Part shown: positions 1 to 6,706 of the stretch, one piece after another
Layout: each line of letters opens with the position of its first letter
Position numbering within the stretch: position 1 is the first letter of the stretch
DNA from: Egerieenecus sp048201975
GTDB lineage: Bacteria; Bacillota; Clostridia; Christensenellales; Aristaeellaceae
Reading direction: 5' to 3'
DNA length: 35,484 nt
Assembly (NCBI GenBank): GCA_048201975.1
Contig: DBFBGQ010000122.1
Location: 1 to 35,484 of the forward strand
Position numbers and translations under genes: made by a program
The notes under the pieces: generated by a model
The model's database searches: none
Seen by the model: the letters and a program-made list of their open reading frames with translations, nothing else
What the model was told of the DNA's origin: nothing

Positions 1-25
1 TATCAAAGATTGTTCGTATAAAATC

Positions 26-53
26 TTGACAGAACGGGGATAAATCGTATAGA
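26..53 (+). promoter_or_regulatory. Sigma-A-type promoter of the purine operon
   Basis: A perfect -35 box TTGACA lies at 26-31 and a -10 box TATAGA at 48-53, separated by 16 bases. Transcription would start near position 60 and run through a leader of about 160 bases before purE. No other promoter of similar quality was seen ahead of purE. The boxes are direct observation; the sigma factor assignment is inference. Confidence 0.75.
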
Positions 54-62
54 ATGAATCGT

Positions 63-75
63 ATTGTTCGGAAAG
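63..75 (-). promoter_or_regulatory. PurBox-like motif (candidate PurR operator)
   Basis: Read on the minus strand, 63-75 gives CTTTCCGAACAAT, which matches the Bacillus-type PurBox pattern (AWWWCCGAACWWT) at all but the first base. A weaker copy in the same orientation lies at 9-19 (ATACGAACAAT), just upstream of the -35 box. In Bacillus subtilis PurR binds paired PurBoxes in inverted orientation and is released by PRPP; here the two copies are in direct orientation, so the match is suggestive only. The downstream copy also forms one strand of a possible RNA stem, so it could have either role. Confidence 0.35.
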
Positions 76-85
76 GGGTGTGCGT

Positions 86-223
86 ATGCGACTTTGCTGG
101 CAGGGAAATGACTGCCGATGGATGCGCGGGTCCCAGAACAAGAGCAAGGGGTTGTATACAAAGGACGGGGTATGCCTGGCGATACCCTGTCCTTTTTTGA
201 CCCGAAAGGAAGGAAACGAATGA
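86..223 (+). CDS. Putative 45-codon leader peptide overlapping the purE start
   Basis: An ATG at 86 sits 7 bases after AAAGGGG (72-78) and opens a frame of 45 codons that ends with TGA at 221-223, overlapping the purE ATG at 220-222 as ATGA. The frame runs through the whole hairpin region and the terminator, so a translating ribosome would disrupt both and would be translationally coupled to purE. The early part (residues 4-12) is CWQGNDCRW, rich in Trp, Cys, Gln, Gly, Asn and Asp codons. No homolog is recognised. An open frame of this length can occur by chance in GC-rich DNA, so the peptide is only a candidate; the good SD spacing and the exact stop/start overlap are its main support. Confidence 0.3.
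   Translation: MRLCWQGNDCRWMRGSQNKSKGLYTKDGVCLAIPCPFLTRKEGNE
161..198 (+). terminator. Intrinsic terminator inside the purE leader
   Basis: An 11-base-pair stem (163-173 with 182-192, one G-U pair) closes an 8-base loop and is followed by six T residues (193-198). It lies only 21 bases ahead of the purE start and downstream of a strong promoter, so it must be read through for the operon to be expressed. It is therefore an attenuator rather than the end of an upstream gene. No gene end is visible upstream of it in the window. Confidence 0.85.
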
Positions 224-705
224 AGAAAGTCGCGGTAATTATGGGCAGCGACAGCGACCTGCCCGTGCTCAAGGGCGCCTTTGACACCCTGAGGCAGCTG
301 AACATTCCCTTTGAGGCGCATGTTTATTCCGCCCACCGGACGCCTGCGGAGGCGGCGGCCTTTGCGTCGTCGGCGGCGGAGAACGGCTTCGGCGTGCTGA
401 TTGCCGCGGCGGGCAAGGCGGCGCACCTGGCCGGGGCTCTGGCGGCGCAGACGGTGCTGCCGGTGATTGGCATTCCGGTGAAGTCCTCTACCCTGGACGG
501 CCTGGACGCGCTGCTGTCCACGGTGCAGATGCCCTCGGGCATGCCCGTGGCTACGGTGGCCATCGACGGCGCGGCCAACGCGGCGCTGCTGGCGGCGCAG
601 ATCCTTGCGGTGAGCGACGCGGAGCTGGCCGCAAAGCTCCGCGCCATGCGGCAAAAGCAGCATGACGCGGTGGTGGAAAAGGACCGCAAGCTGGTTATTG
701 AGTAA
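220..705 (+). CDS. purE: N5-carboxyaminoimidazole ribonucleotide mutase PurE
   Basis: PurE converts N5-CAIR to CAIR in the sixth step of IMP synthesis, in the cytoplasm. The 161-residue product has the usual family length. It shows the nucleotide-binding GSDSD motif at residues 9-13, SAHRTP at 37-42 with the catalytic His39, and AAGKAAHLAG at 63-72. These resemble class I PurE, although the E. coli motif reads GGAAHLPG where this one has GKAAHLAG. The start at 220 is chosen over an in-frame ATG at 118 because it follows AAGGAAGG and gives the normal N-terminus; the earlier one would add 34 residues encoded by the leader hairpin and terminator. Class I enzymes normally depend on PurK for their substrate, and no purK lies in this operon. 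Confidence 0.95.
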   Translation: MKKVAVIMGSDSDLPVLKGAFDTLRQLNIPFEAHVYSAHRTPAEAAAFASSAAENGFGVLIAAAGKAAHLAGALAAQTVLPVIGIPVKSSTLDGLDALLSTVQMPSGMPVATVAIDGAANAALLAAQILAVSDAELAAKLRAMRQKQHDAVVEKDRKLVIE

Positions 706-735
706 ACGCGAGGAAAAGTTGAGGAGGAAAAAGCA

Positions 736-1446
736 ATGAAAAAGCTGGAGCAGCTGTACGAGGGAAAAGCCAAGAAGGTATTCGCCACCGACGACCCCAA
801 CGTGGTGCTGGTGGATTACAAGGACGACGCCACCGCCTTTAACGGCCTGAAAAAGGGCACCATTCAGGGCAAGGGCGCGATCAACAACCGGGTGACCAAT
901 TTCCTGATGAAGATGCTGGAAAAGAACGGCATCCCCACCCACCTGATTGAAGAGATTTCCGACCGGGAGACCCTGGTGAAGAAGGTTACCATCGTTCCCC
1001 TGGAGGTGATTGTGCGCAACATCGCCGCCGGCAGCCTGAGCAAGCGCTTGGGCCTGCCCGAGGGCACCAAGCTCAAGAAGACCGTGCTGGAGTACTGCTA
1101 CAAGAACGACGAGCTGGGCGATCCCATGGTCAACGATTATCATATTGCCGCCATGGGCTGGGTCAGCGAGGCGGACCTGAAAAAGATTGCCGAGTACAGC
1201 TTGAAGATCAACCAGCTGCTGTCCAATTACCTCAAGGACCTGAACATCGAGCTCATCGACTTCAAGCTGGAGTTCGGCAAGACCGCCGACGGCACCCTGG
1301 TGCTGGCGGACGAGATTTCTCCGGACACCTGCCGCTTCTGGGACAGCGTGACCCATGAGAAGCTGGATAAGGACCGCTTCCGCCGGGATCTGGGCGGCGT
1401 GGAGGATGCCTATCAGGAAATCATGAAGCGTTTGATGGGGGAATAA
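736..1446 (+). CDS. purC: Phosphoribosylaminoimidazole-succinocarboxamide synthase (SAICAR synthetase)
   Basis: PurC joins aspartate to CAIR with ATP to give SAICAR. The 236-residue protein has the usual bacterial length and starts with the typical LYEGKAKKV phosphate-binding segment (residues 7-15). The family signatures VIVRNIAAGSLSKR (near residue 90) and LIDFKLEFG (near 174) follow, then LADEISPDTCRFWD (near 190) with the ATP/metal-binding acidic residues. A GAGGAGG ribosome binding site lies at 721-727. The gene follows purE by 30 bases and is separated from purF by one base, so it is in the same operon and probably translationally coupled to purF. Confidence 0.97.
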   Translation: MKKLEQLYEGKAKKVFATDDPNVVLVDYKDDATAFNGLKKGTIQGKGAINNRVTNFLMKMLEKNGIPTHLIEEISDRETLVKKVTIVPLEVIVRNIAAGSLSKRLGLPEGTKLKKTVLEYCYKNDELGDPMVNDYHIAAMGWVSEADLKKIAEYSLKINQLLSNYLKDLNIELIDFKLEFGKTADGTLVLADEISPDTCRFWDSVTHEKLDKDRFRRDLGGVEDAYQEIMKRLMGE

Positions 1447-1447
1447 G

Positions 1448-2878
1448 ATGGACGTGATGAACAAGCTCCACGAGGAGTGCGGCGTGTTCGGCATTTTCCG
1501 TCAAGCGGGCGAGGGTGTGGTAGCGGAGGCCTACCACGCCCTTTACGCGCTCCAGCACCGGGGCCAGGAGAGCTGCGGCATCGCCGTAAACAACGATGGG
1601 GTCATCTCCTGCTACAAGGACGTGGGCCTGGTTACCGAGGTTTTCACCCGGGACGCGCTGGAAAAGATGGAGGAGGGCTCCATGGCGGTGGGGCATTGCC
1701 GCTACGGCACCACCGGCACCAAGAACCGCAACAACGCCCAGCCGCTGCTGATCAACCACCTCAAGGGCGCCATGGCCCTGTGCCACAACGGGAATTTGAC
1801 CAACGCCGCCGAGCTGCGGGAGCAGCTGGAGCTGAACGGCGCGATTTTCCACGCCACCTCTGACAGCGAGGTGATCGCTTACACCATCACCCAGCAGCGG
1901 ATCAAAACCGGCTCCATCGAGGAGGCGGTTCGGGCATCCATGAACGTTATTCAGGGAGCGTATTCCCTGGTGATCATGAGCCCCACCAAGCTCATCGCCG
2001 CGCGGGATCCCCGGGGTTTCCGCCCCCTGTGCATGGGGAAAATCGGAAACGATACCGTGTTTGCCAGCGAGAGCTGTGCCCTGGACGCCATCGGCGCCAC
2101 ATTCGTAAGGGACATCCTTCCGGGCGAGGTGGTGGTGGTCTCCAAGGAGGGGGTGCGGAGCTATCCGTCGCAGCAGCAGGTGCCCTCCAGCCTTTGCGTG
2201 TTTGAGCACATCTACTTTGCCCGGCCGGACTCGGTGATCGACGGGGCGTCGGTGCATGAGGCCCGGGTGCGGGCGGGAGCCTTCCTGGCGCTGGATCATC
2301 CGGTGCAGGCGGACGTGGTCATCGGCGTGCCGGACAGCGGCATTGAGGCGGCCATCGGCTACGCCCGGCAAAGCGGCATCCCCTACGGCATCGGATTCAT
2401 CAAAAACAAATACATCGGCCGGACATTCATCCAGCCGGAGCAGAAGCAGCGGCAGAACGCTGTGCGCATCAAACTCAACGCGGTGGCGGCCACCGTGCGG
2501 GACAAGCGTGTGGTGATGGTGGACGACTCCATCGTCCGCGGCACCACCTCCGCCCATACGGTGGCGATCCTGCGGGAGGCCGGGGCCAAGGAGGTCCACG
2601 TGCGCTTCTCCGCGCCGCCCTTCCTGTATCCGTGCTACTTTGGCACGGACATCGACTCCACCGAAAACCTCATCGCCGCGCACCACACCATTGAGGAAAT
2701 CGGCCAGATCATCGGCGCGGACAGCATTGGCTTCCTGAGCCTGGAGGCCTGCGACAAGCTGGCGGTGGGGAGCCGCTGCGGCTTCTGCAAGGCGTGCTTC
2801 AGCGGCGAATATCCCGTGGAGCCTCCCAAGGCCAGCCGCAAGCTGAAGTTTGAAACCCATCTGAGCGAGAAAGAGTAA
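1448..2878 (+). CDS. purF: Amidophosphoribosyltransferase PurF
   Basis: PurF makes 5-phosphoribosylamine from PRPP and glutamine, the first committed step. The 476-residue protein has a short propeptide of 10 residues ahead of Cys11 (HEECGVFGIF), which would be the N-terminal nucleophile of the Ntn glutaminase domain after processing. The C-terminal half is the phosphoribosyltransferase domain with the PRPP motif VVMVDDSIVRGTT. It carries the four cysteines of the Bacillus-type [4Fe-4S] enzyme, including the pair in CGFCKAC near the C-terminus. In B. subtilis this cluster makes the enzyme oxygen-sensitive and controls its turnover, which would suit an anaerobe. Confidence 0.97.
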   Translation: MDVMNKLHEECGVFGIFRQAGEGVVAEAYHALYALQHRGQESCGIAVNNDGVISCYKDVGLVTEVFTRDALEKMEEGSMAVGHCRYGTTGTKNRNNAQPLLINHLKGAMALCHNGNLTNAAELREQLELNGAIFHATSDSEVIAYTITQQRIKTGSIEEAVRASMNVIQGAYSLVIMSPTKLIAARDPRGFRPLCMGKIGNDTVFASESCALDAIGATFVRDILPGEVVVVSKEGVRSYPSQQQVPSSLCVFEHIYFARPDSVIDGASVHEARVRAGAFLALDHPVQADVVIGVPDSGIEAAIGYARQSGIPYGIGFIKNKYIGRTFIQPEQKQRQNAVRIKLNAVAATVRDKRVVMVDDSIVRGTTSAHTVAILREAGAKEVHVRFSAPPFLYPCYFGTDIDSTENLIAAHHTIEEIGQIIGADSIGFLSLEACDKLAVGSRCGFCKACFSGEYPVEPPKASRKLKFETHLSEKE

Positions 2879-2891
2879 GGAGGACCCCTGC

Positions 2892-3929
2892 GTGAAAAGC
2901 GAAAGCGAAAGCTACAAGGCTGCGGGCGTGGATATTACCGCCGGCTACAAGGCCGTGGAGCTGATGAAGCGCCACGTGGCCCGGACCATGACCGCCGGCG
3001 TGCTGGATGGTATCGGCGGCTTTGGCGGCATGTTTGAGCTGGACTGCCAGGGCATCAAGCGGCCGGTGCTGGTCAGCGGCACCGACGGGGTGGGTACCAA
3101 GCTGAAAATCGCCATGCTGCTGGACCGCCATGATACCATCGGCATCGACTGCGTGGCCATGTGCGTCAACGACGTAATCTGCTGCGGCGCCAAACCCCTG
3201 GTCTTCCTGGACTACATCGCCTGCGGCAAGAACATTCCCGAGAAGATCGCGCAGATCGTCGCCGGCGTGGCGGAGGGGTGCGTCCAGGCGGAGTGCGCGC
3301 TGGTGGGCGGCGAAACCGCGGAACATCCCGGCATGATGCCCGAGGAGGATTACGACCTGGCGGGCTTCTCCGTGGGCGTGGTGGACAAGGAAAAGATCAT
3401 TGACCGGGAGGAAATGCAGGCCGGGGACGTGATCATCGCGCTGCCCTCCACAGGAGTGCATTCCAACGGGTTCTCCCTGGTGCGCAAGGTGTTCGGCATC
3501 GGCCAGGGCGGCGAGAACCGCGCCTATCCGGAGTTGGCGCAGCCCCTGTGGGAGACGCTGCTGACCCCCACCCGCATCTATGTAAAGCCTGTGATGAAGC
3601 TGCTTTCGCGCATCCGGCCCCGGGCCATCAGCCACATCACCGGCGGCGGTTTTTATGAAAATATCCCGCGGAGCCTCAAGGCGGGCATGACCGCGCGCAT
3701 CGAAAAGGCCGCGGTGAAAACCCTGCCGGTTTTCGATATCATCGCCCGGGAAGGCGGCATCCCCCAGCGGGATATGTTCAACACATTCAACATGGGCGTG
3801 GGCATGACCATTGCCGTGGCCAAGGCGGACGCGGACGCGGCGCTTCGCCTGCTGAGGGAAGGCGGCGAACCCGGCGCGTACATCCTGGGCGAAATTGTCC
3901 CTGGGGAAGGCGGTGTGGAGCTATGGTAA
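2892..3929 (+). CDS. purM: Phosphoribosylformylglycinamidine cyclo-ligase (AIR synthetase)
   Basis: PurM closes the imidazole ring, converting FGAM to AIR with ATP. The 345-residue protein matches family length. It shows the N-terminal YKAAGVDI segment, the glycine-rich GIGGFGGMFEL near residue 40, VSGTDGVGTKL near 60 and LVGGETAEHPGMM near 138, all typical of the family. The start is GTG at 2892, seven bases after a strong AAGGAGGA (2877-2884); no ATG fits as well. Its last codons overlap the purN start by 7 bases, so translation of purN probably depends on it. Confidence 0.96.
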   Translation: MKSESESYKAAGVDITAGYKAVELMKRHVARTMTAGVLDGIGGFGGMFELDCQGIKRPVLVSGTDGVGTKLKIAMLLDRHDTIGIDCVAMCVNDVICCGAKPLVFLDYIACGKNIPEKIAQIVAGVAEGCVQAECALVGGETAEHPGMMPEEDYDLAGFSVGVVDKEKIIDREEMQAGDVIIALPSTGVHSNGFSLVRKVFGIGQGGENRAYPELAQPLWETLLTPTRIYVKPVMKLLSRIRPRAISHITGGGFYENIPRSLKAGMTARIEKAAVKTLPVFDIIAREGGIPQRDMFNTFNMGVGMTIAVAKADADAALRLLREGGEPGAYILGEIVPGEGGVELW

Positions 3930-4522
3930 GGACGGCGGTGCTGGTGTCCGGCGGCGGCACGAACCTGCAGGCCATTCTGGACGCCGGCGCGGCGGGAAAG
4001 CTGCCCCATGCGGAAATTGCTCTGGTGGTGGCCAGCCGCCCCGACGCCTATGCGTTGGTGCGGGCGGAAAGGGCCGGGGTGCCCACTGCCGTGCTGCGCA
4101 AGGGCAAGGACAAGCCCATCGAGCAGTATGGCCGGGAGCTGCTGGCGCTGTTGGAGAGCCACGGCATCCAGCTGGTGGTGCTGGCGGGCTTCCTGACCAT
4201 TCTGCCGGAAAATGTGATCCAGGCGTATCCCAGGCGCATCCTGAACATACATCCCAGCCTGATTCCTTCCTTCTGTGGGGCGGGTTTTTATGGGCTGAAG
4301 GTGCATCAGGCCGCGCTGGACAAGGGCGTGAAGGTCACCGGAGCCACGGTGCACTTCGTCAACGAGATCCCCGACGGGGGAGAGATCATCGCGCAGAAGG
4401 CCGTGGAGGTGCTTCCTGGGGATACGCCGGAAATTTTGCAGAAGCGGGTGATGGAGCAGGCGGAGTGGGTGCTGCTCCCCCGCGCTGTGGAGGATGTGGC
4501 CCGCAGCCTTTGCGGGCAGTGA
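3923..4522 (+). CDS. purN: Phosphoribosylglycinamide formyltransferase PurN
   Basis: PurN transfers a formyl group from 10-formyl-THF to GAR. The 199-residue product has the normal length. The N-terminal VLVSGGGTNLQAI (7-19) binds the phosphoribosyl part. The catalytic residues are seen as Asn108 and His110 in LNIHPSLIPSF and Asp151 in the EIPDGGEII segment, matching Asn106, His108 and Asp144 of the E. coli enzyme. No formate-dependent PurT is present in the window. The ATG overlaps the purM stop (ATGGTAA). Confidence 0.96.
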   Translation: MVRTAVLVSGGGTNLQAILDAGAAGKLPHAEIALVVASRPDAYALVRAERAGVPTAVLRKGKDKPIEQYGRELLALLESHGIQLVVLAGFLTILPENVIQAYPRRILNIHPSLIPSFCGAGFYGLKVHQAALDKGVKVTGATVHFVNEIPDGGEIIAQKAVEVLPGDTPEILQKRVMEQAEWVLLPRAVEDVARSLCGQ

Positions 4523-4534
4523 GGAGGAAGCAGC

Positions 4535-5248
4535 ATGCAGCTGATGGAATTGAACGCGCTTCTCAGGGAGAACGCCTACCCCGGCCGGGGCATCGTGCTG
4601 GGCCTGGACGAAACGGGGCGGAAGGCGGTGGTGGCCTATTTCATCATGGGCCGCAGTGAGAACAGCCGCAACCGGGTCTTTGTGGAAAAGGATGGGGGCA
4701 TCATCACCCGGGCCTATGACGAGAGCAAAATGGTGGATCCCAGCCTGATCATCTATGCCCCCGTGCGCCTGTACAAGGACATGCTCATCGTCACCAATGG
4801 CGACCAGACGGACACCATTTACGACTACTTGAAAAAGGGCTTTACCTTCGAGGCGGCGCTGAGAACCCGCTGCTTCGAGCCCGACGCGCCCAACTATACC
4901 CCCCGCATCAGCGGCCTGGTGTCGCGGGAGAAGGGCAAGCTGAGCTACCGGATGTCCATCCTCAAAAGCGATGAAGGCGATCCCACCGCGCCCCAGCGCT
5001 TCTTCTTTGAATATGCGGGGGTCAAGCCCGGAACGGGTCATTTCCTGCACACCTACCGCTGCGATGGGAATCCCATTCCCTCCTTTGGGGGCGAGCCGGA
5101 GAAGGTGACGGTGCGGGGGGATATCGGCGCCTTCACCCAGGAAGTGTGGGAGAGCCTGAACGCGGACAACAAGGTATCGCTGTTTGTGCGTTTCCTTGAC
5201 CTGGAAAGCGGGGAGAGCGAAACCCGCATTGTCAACAAGAACGTATAA
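4535..5248 (+). CDS. purO: IMP cyclohydrolase, PurO family
   Basis: This 237-residue protein belongs to the IMP cyclohydrolase family first known from archaeal PurO, which closes FAICAR to IMP in the last step of the pathway. It is unrelated to the cyclohydrolase domain of bacterial PurH. Segments that align by eye with the methanogen protein are YPGRGIVLGLDETG near the N-terminus, GRSENSRNRVF, a DPSLIIYAPVR segment, VTNGDQTDTIYDYL near residue 90, and YTPRISG near 125. A GAGGAGG site precedes the ATG by about 7 bases. The gene lies between purN and the stand-alone AICAR formyltransferase, so the two domains that are fused in most bacteria are split here and the cyclohydrolase is of a different fold. 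Confidence 0.9.
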   Translation: MQLMELNALLRENAYPGRGIVLGLDETGRKAVVAYFIMGRSENSRNRVFVEKDGGIITRAYDESKMVDPSLIIYAPVRLYKDMLIVTNGDQTDTIYDYLKKGFTFEAALRTRCFEPDAPNYTPRISGLVSREKGKLSYRMSILKSDEGDPTAPQRFFFEYAGVKPGTGHFLHTYRCDGNPIPSFGGEPEKVTVRGDIGAFTQEVWESLNADNKVSLFVRFLDLESGESETRIVNKNV

Positions 5249-5266
5249 GCAAGGAGGAAGCGAACC

Positions 5267-5464
5267 ATGGCAAGAGATCAGCGGGGCAAGCGCTTTCAGG
5301 TGCTGGAAGCGGAGGAATATCTGCTGAGCGGCTCGGCGCGGGTGATCGTGGACGCCAGAACCGGCGTGCACTATCTGGTGTATTCCTACGGCCAGGGCGC
5401 GGGCATCACGCCGCTGCTGGACGAAAACGGCCGGGTGGTCATCGACAAGGGCGACGTGAAGTGA
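5267..5464 (+). CDS. Small DUF6440-like protein
   Basis: A 65-residue protein with a good AAGGAGG site (5251-5257). The sequence resembles the DUF6440 family: an N-terminal RFQVLEAEEY strand, RVIVDARTGVHYLVY in the middle and GAGITPLLDENGRVV near the C-terminus. Its function is unknown. In many Firmicutes such proteins occur alone; here it sits between the two enzymes of the last steps of IMP synthesis, 18 bases after one and 23 before the other, so it is certainly co-transcribed with them. A structural or regulatory role in that pair is possible but not shown. No signal peptide, membrane segment or catalytic motif is visible. Confidence 0.85.
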   Translation: MARDQRGKRFQVLEAEEYLLSGSARVIVDARTGVHYLVYSYGQGAGITPLLDENGRVVIDKGDVK

Positions 5465-5487
5465 GACAAGCTGAAGGAGGCATTTCC

Positions 5488-6663
5488 ATGGCAACGGAGC
5501 TGGAACTGAAATATGGCTGCAACCCCAATCAGAAGCCGTCGCGCATTTTCATGAAGGCGGGAGAGCTTCCCCTGGCGGTGCTCAACGGCAAGCCGGGGTA
5601 TATCAATTTCCTGGACGCGCTGAACGGTTGGCAGCTGGTGCGGGAGCTGAAGCGCGCCACCGGTCTGCCGGCGGCGGCCTCCTTCAAGCATGTGAGCCCT
5701 GCGGGCGCGGCGGTGGGCCTGCCCCTGAGCGATACCCTGCGCAAAATCTATTTTGTGGGAGACAAGCCCCTTTCGCCCCTGGCCTGCGCCTATGCCCGCG
5801 CCCGGGGCGCGGACCGTATGTCCTCCTTTGGAGACTGGATCGCCCTGAGCGACGTTTGCGACCTGGAGACCGCCATGCTCATCAAGCCTGAAGTATCCGA
5901 CGGCATCATTGCTCCCGGCTATGCGCCGGAGGCGCTGGAGGTGCTCAAGGCCAAGCGCAAGGGCGGCTACAACGTGGTGCAGATTGACCCGGACTACCGT
6001 CCCGCGGCCGTGGAGCAGAAGGACGTGTTCGGCGTGACCTTTGAGCAGGGGCGCAACGAGTTCGTTATCGACGAGGCGCAGCTGGAGGATGTTGTGACCC
6101 GGAACAAGGCGCTGCCCGCCCAGGCCAAGCGCGACCTGATGATCTCCCTGATCACGCTCAAGTATACCCAGTCCAATTCCGTGTGCTATGTGAAGGACGG
6201 CCAGGCCATTGGCGTGGGCGCGGGCCAGCAGAGCCGCATCCACTGCACCCGTCTGGCGGGGCAGAAGGCGGACAACTGGTGGCTGCGCCAGCATGAGAAG
6301 GTGCTGAACCTGCCCTTTGTGGACAAGATTGCCCGGCCCGACCGGGACAACACCATCGACGTGTACATCTCCGACGAGGCAGAGGAGGTGCTGGCCGAGG
6401 GCCGCTGGCAGCAGTTCTTCAAGACCCGTCCCGAGCCCCTGACGCGGGAGGAGAAGCGGGCCTGGCTGGACCAGCTCACCGGCGTAGCCCTGGGCAGCGA
6501 CGCCTTCTTCCCCTTCGGGGACAACATCGAGCGCGCCCACCGCAGCGGCGTGCAGTATGTGGCGGAGCCCGGCGGCTCCATCCGGGACGATCATGTCATT
6601 GCCGTGTGCGACAGCTACGATATGGTGATGTGCTTCACCCATATGCGGCTGTTCCATCATTGA
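5488..6663 (+). CDS. purH: Stand-alone AICAR formyltransferase (PurH formyltransferase domain)
   Basis: The 391-residue protein contains only the formyltransferase part of PurH and converts AICAR to FAICAR with 10-formyl-THF. Lys67 and His68 in SFKHVSPAG are the catalytic pair of the family. Other family signatures are NSVCYV, GAGQQSRIHC and SDAFFPFGDNIERA, plus VAEPGGSIRDD near the C-terminus. The N-terminal MGS-like cyclohydrolase domain is missing, and the neighbouring PurO-type enzyme supplies that activity. The ATG at 5488 is chosen because it follows AAGGAGG at 5474-5480; an in-frame GTG at 5461 overlaps the previous gene and lacks a site. Confidence 0.93.
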   Translation: MATELELKYGCNPNQKPSRIFMKAGELPLAVLNGKPGYINFLDALNGWQLVRELKRATGLPAAASFKHVSPAGAAVGLPLSDTLRKIYFVGDKPLSPLACAYARARGADRMSSFGDWIALSDVCDLETAMLIKPEVSDGIIAPGYAPEALEVLKAKRKGGYNVVQIDPDYRPAAVEQKDVFGVTFEQGRNEFVIDEAQLEDVVTRNKALPAQAKRDLMISLITLKYTQSNSVCYVKDGQAIGVGAGQQSRIHCTRLAGQKADNWWLRQHEKVLNLPFVDKIARPDRDNTIDVYISDEAEEVLAEGRWQQFFKTRPEPLTREEKRAWLDQLTGVALGSDAFFPFGDNIERAHRSGVQYVAEPGGSIRDDHVIAVCDSYDMVMCFTHMRLFHH

Positions 6664-6706
6664 TCGGTCCATACGCCAAAGTACGCGGAAAATTGGAGGA
6701 ATGCGC

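Larger units (their letters stand above)
60..219 (+). promoter_or_regulatory. purE leader, structured attenuator (possible riboswitch of unrecognised class)
   Basis: Between the promoter and purE the transcript can fold into one long imperfect hairpin. Bases 64-71 pair with 133-141 (one bulged A), 80-85 with 122-127, and 98-103 with 112-117 around an 8-base loop, with two internal loops between. It is followed by an intrinsic terminator at 161-198. This layout, an aptamer-like domain and then a terminator ahead of a biosynthetic operon, is what a transcription-attenuating riboswitch looks like. I compared it by eye with purine, PRPP (ykkC), ZTP (pfl), THF and T-box consensus features and found none. 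A translated leader peptide or a PurR operator are competing explanations. Confidence 0.45.

Noticed and set aside
60..160. Purine, PRPP, ZTP, THF riboswitch or T-box in the purE leader
   Set aside because: By eye none of the conserved cores (for example the purine-aptamer junction, the ykkC GGGUUCCG core, the ZTP CCGCCUGGGC core or the T-box TGGNACCGCGG) is present, so no class name is given.
118..219. 34-residue N-terminal extension of PurE
   Set aside because: It would be encoded by the leader hairpin and terminator, has no ribosome binding site and goes beyond the family N-terminus; ATG 220 fits both site and length.
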